A DNA stretch of 6,761 nucleotides from Chloroflexota bacterium (lineage in GTDB: Bacteria > Chloroflexota > FW602-bin22 > JACPRP01): assembly GCA_016210495.1 (NCBI GenBank), contig JACQUC010000270.1, positions 1 through 6,761 of the forward strand. Direction: 5' to 3'. Shown here in pieces: positions 6,137 to 6,761 of the stretch. The first letter of the stretch is position 1, and every line of letters starts with the position of its first letter. Under the pieces are notes generated by a model. It did no database searches and had not been told where the DNA came from. It was given only the letters and a program-made list of their open reading frames with translations. The position numbers and the translations under genes are program-made.

Positions 6137-6418
6137 GTGGTAGTACAGCAGGAGCGGTTCACAATAGACGAGGCCGCCGAATATTTGCGCCTCTCCAAGC
6201 GGACTATCTACAGGCTGTGCCAGGAGGGAGAGCTGGTGGGTCATCGGACCAGCAGGAGGGGCTGCTGGCGTTTCCGCAAAGAGGATTTGGATAAGGCACT
6301 GAGGAAGGGCATACCCGAGGACGAGACGAAAGAGCTGGTGGCGCTGACGGCCACAGCGGACCCGGTGCTCGCCGAAATCTGGGACAACGAGAAGGACAAA
6401 GCCTATGACCGGGTATAG
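6137..6418 (+). CDS. Excisionase/MerR-like HTH protein, probable antitoxin
   Basis: A 93-residue protein. Residues 7-55 match the excisionase-family helix-turn-helix (HTH_17-type winged helix): FTIDEAAEYLRLSKRTIYRLCQ (8-29) is the HTH, and the wing leads to WRFRKEDLDKAL (44-55). The C-terminal tail, about 60-93, is acidic and ends AEIWDNEKDKAYDRV; such WDNE..D..YD tails are common at the toxin-binding ends of antitoxins. The DNA-binding head plus toxin-binding tail, and the 14-base overlap with the next gene, support an antitoxin that also represses its own operon, with 10-bp-phased repeats upstream as the probable target. The start is GTG at 6137 because AGGAG (6125-6129) lies seven bases before it; an earlier in-frame TTG at 6083 lies inside the repeats and upstream of the expected transcript start. 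It could instead be a phage-type excisionase or plain regulator, but no integrase is visible. Confidence 0.75.
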   Translation: MVVQQERFTIDEAAEYLRLSKRTIYRLCQEGELVGHRTSRRGCWRFRKEDLDKALRKGIPEDETKELVALTATADPVLAEIWDNEKDKAYDRV

Positions 6419-6761
6419 TCGGGGAGAAGTAGTCCTGGTCAGTTTTGTCTTCCCCGACGAGACCGGGGTGAAGCGCCGGCCCGCGGTGATAGTGAGTTCC
6501 AACGCTTACCAACTGGGCCGTCAGGGGGTCATCATCGCCGCCATAACCAGCAGGACCGACAGAGTGCTGGTAGGCGACCACCTCATTACGCAGTGGCGGC
6601 AGGCTGGGCTACTTTTCCCCTCCGTGGCCACCGGCATCATCAGGACGATAAAGCAGGGCATGATAGCCGGAAAACTTGGGGCCATGCCCTTGACTGTGCT
6701 GCCCGCAGCCACTCACAGACAGGCTGGTGACACCGAAGAAGACCGCTATCCTACATGTCCG
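6405..6761 (+). CDS. MazF/PemK-family toxin, endoribonuclease (runs off the window)
   Basis: At least 119 codons from the ATG at 6405, overlapping the antitoxin gene by 14 bases. The N-terminal strand SRGEVVLVSF (5-14), KRRPAVIVSS (23-32) and GVIIAAITS (41-49) are the core of the MazF/PemK fold; the conserved Arg of the RRP motif (24/25) and Thr48 of AAITS correspond to residues important for mRNA cleavage in this family. WRQAGLLFPSVATGIIRTIKQGMIAGKLGAMP is also family-like, with GLLFPS, RTI and KLG at 68-73, 80-82 and 90-92. No strong ribosome site precedes the ATG, so translation probably depends on coupling to the antitoxin gene. After about residue 95 the expected final helix is not clear; the tail HRQAGDTEEDRYPTCP looks unusual and no stop is reached, although members usually end near 110-120 residues. 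The gene may end just beyond the edge or have an altered C-terminus. Confidence 0.82.
   Translation, partial: MTGYSRGEVVLVSFVFPDETGVKRRPAVIVSSNAYQLGRQGVIIAAITSRTDRVLVGDHLITQWRQAGLLFPSVATGIIRTIKQGMIAGKLGAMPLTVLPAATHRQAGDTEEDRYPTCP

Noticed and set aside
6204..6581. Minus-strand ORFs over the toxin-antitoxin genes
   Set aside because: Composition is that of antisense translation of GC-rich genes, and the forward genes have clear motifs and start signals.
1..6761. CRISPR array, insertion sequence or rRNA
   Set aside because: No regularly spaced repeats of CRISPR length, no transposase-like frame and no rRNA-like stretch were seen on either strand.

Overview
The window reads as a bacterial chromosomal accessory region with moderately high GC. 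Start codons are mixed (ATG, GTG, TTG), Shine-Dalgarno sites are strong, and genes are joined by 4-base stop/start overlaps. The flanking genes use many AGG/AGA and ATA codons; a Chloroflexota (Dehalococcoidia-like) host is a guess from general impression only.

Layout. (1) 1-186: a possible tail of an upstream gene, then a well-formed promoter overlapped by GTCT/AGAC dyads. (2) 187-873: a 228-residue protein with an N-terminal ribbon-helix-helix (RHH) DNA-binding fold, probably an autoregulated transcription factor. (3) 915-5889: a compact three-gene operon on the + strand: an extended-SDR sugar-nucleotide epimerase/dehydratase with a TTG start, a 782-residue fusion of a GT4 glycosyltransferase with a radical SAM/SPASM-like enzyme, and a 563-residue fusion of WG-type repeats with a winged-helix O-methyltransferase. 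Both internal junctions overlap by 4 bases (ATGA, GTGA), so the three proteins are probably made together. (4) 5890-6136: mostly non-coding. It holds a doubtful 71-codon ORF and, at its right end, a promoter built into three 10-bp-phased TGTTGC repeats. (5) 6137-6761: a probable type II toxin-antitoxin pair, an excisionase/MerR-like HTH antitoxin overlapping by 14 bases a MazF/PemK-family toxin that runs off the window.

How the genes may work together. The operon has the parts to make or remodel a sugar nucleotide, transfer the sugar, perform a radical SAM reaction and O-methylate a product. The WG repeats could act as the protein-binding or scaffolding part. This suggests a modified glycan, a glycosylated natural product or a modified peptide; the substrate cannot be told from sequence. 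Arginine codon use differs between operon and flanks (roughly one in eight AGG/AGA versus about four in ten, by hand count), so the operon may be transferred cargo set between host regulatory and toxin-antitoxin genes.

The most unusual items are the two gene fusions lying next to each other, the HTH antitoxin with its helically phased iterons, and the dyad operators around the RHH gene promoter.
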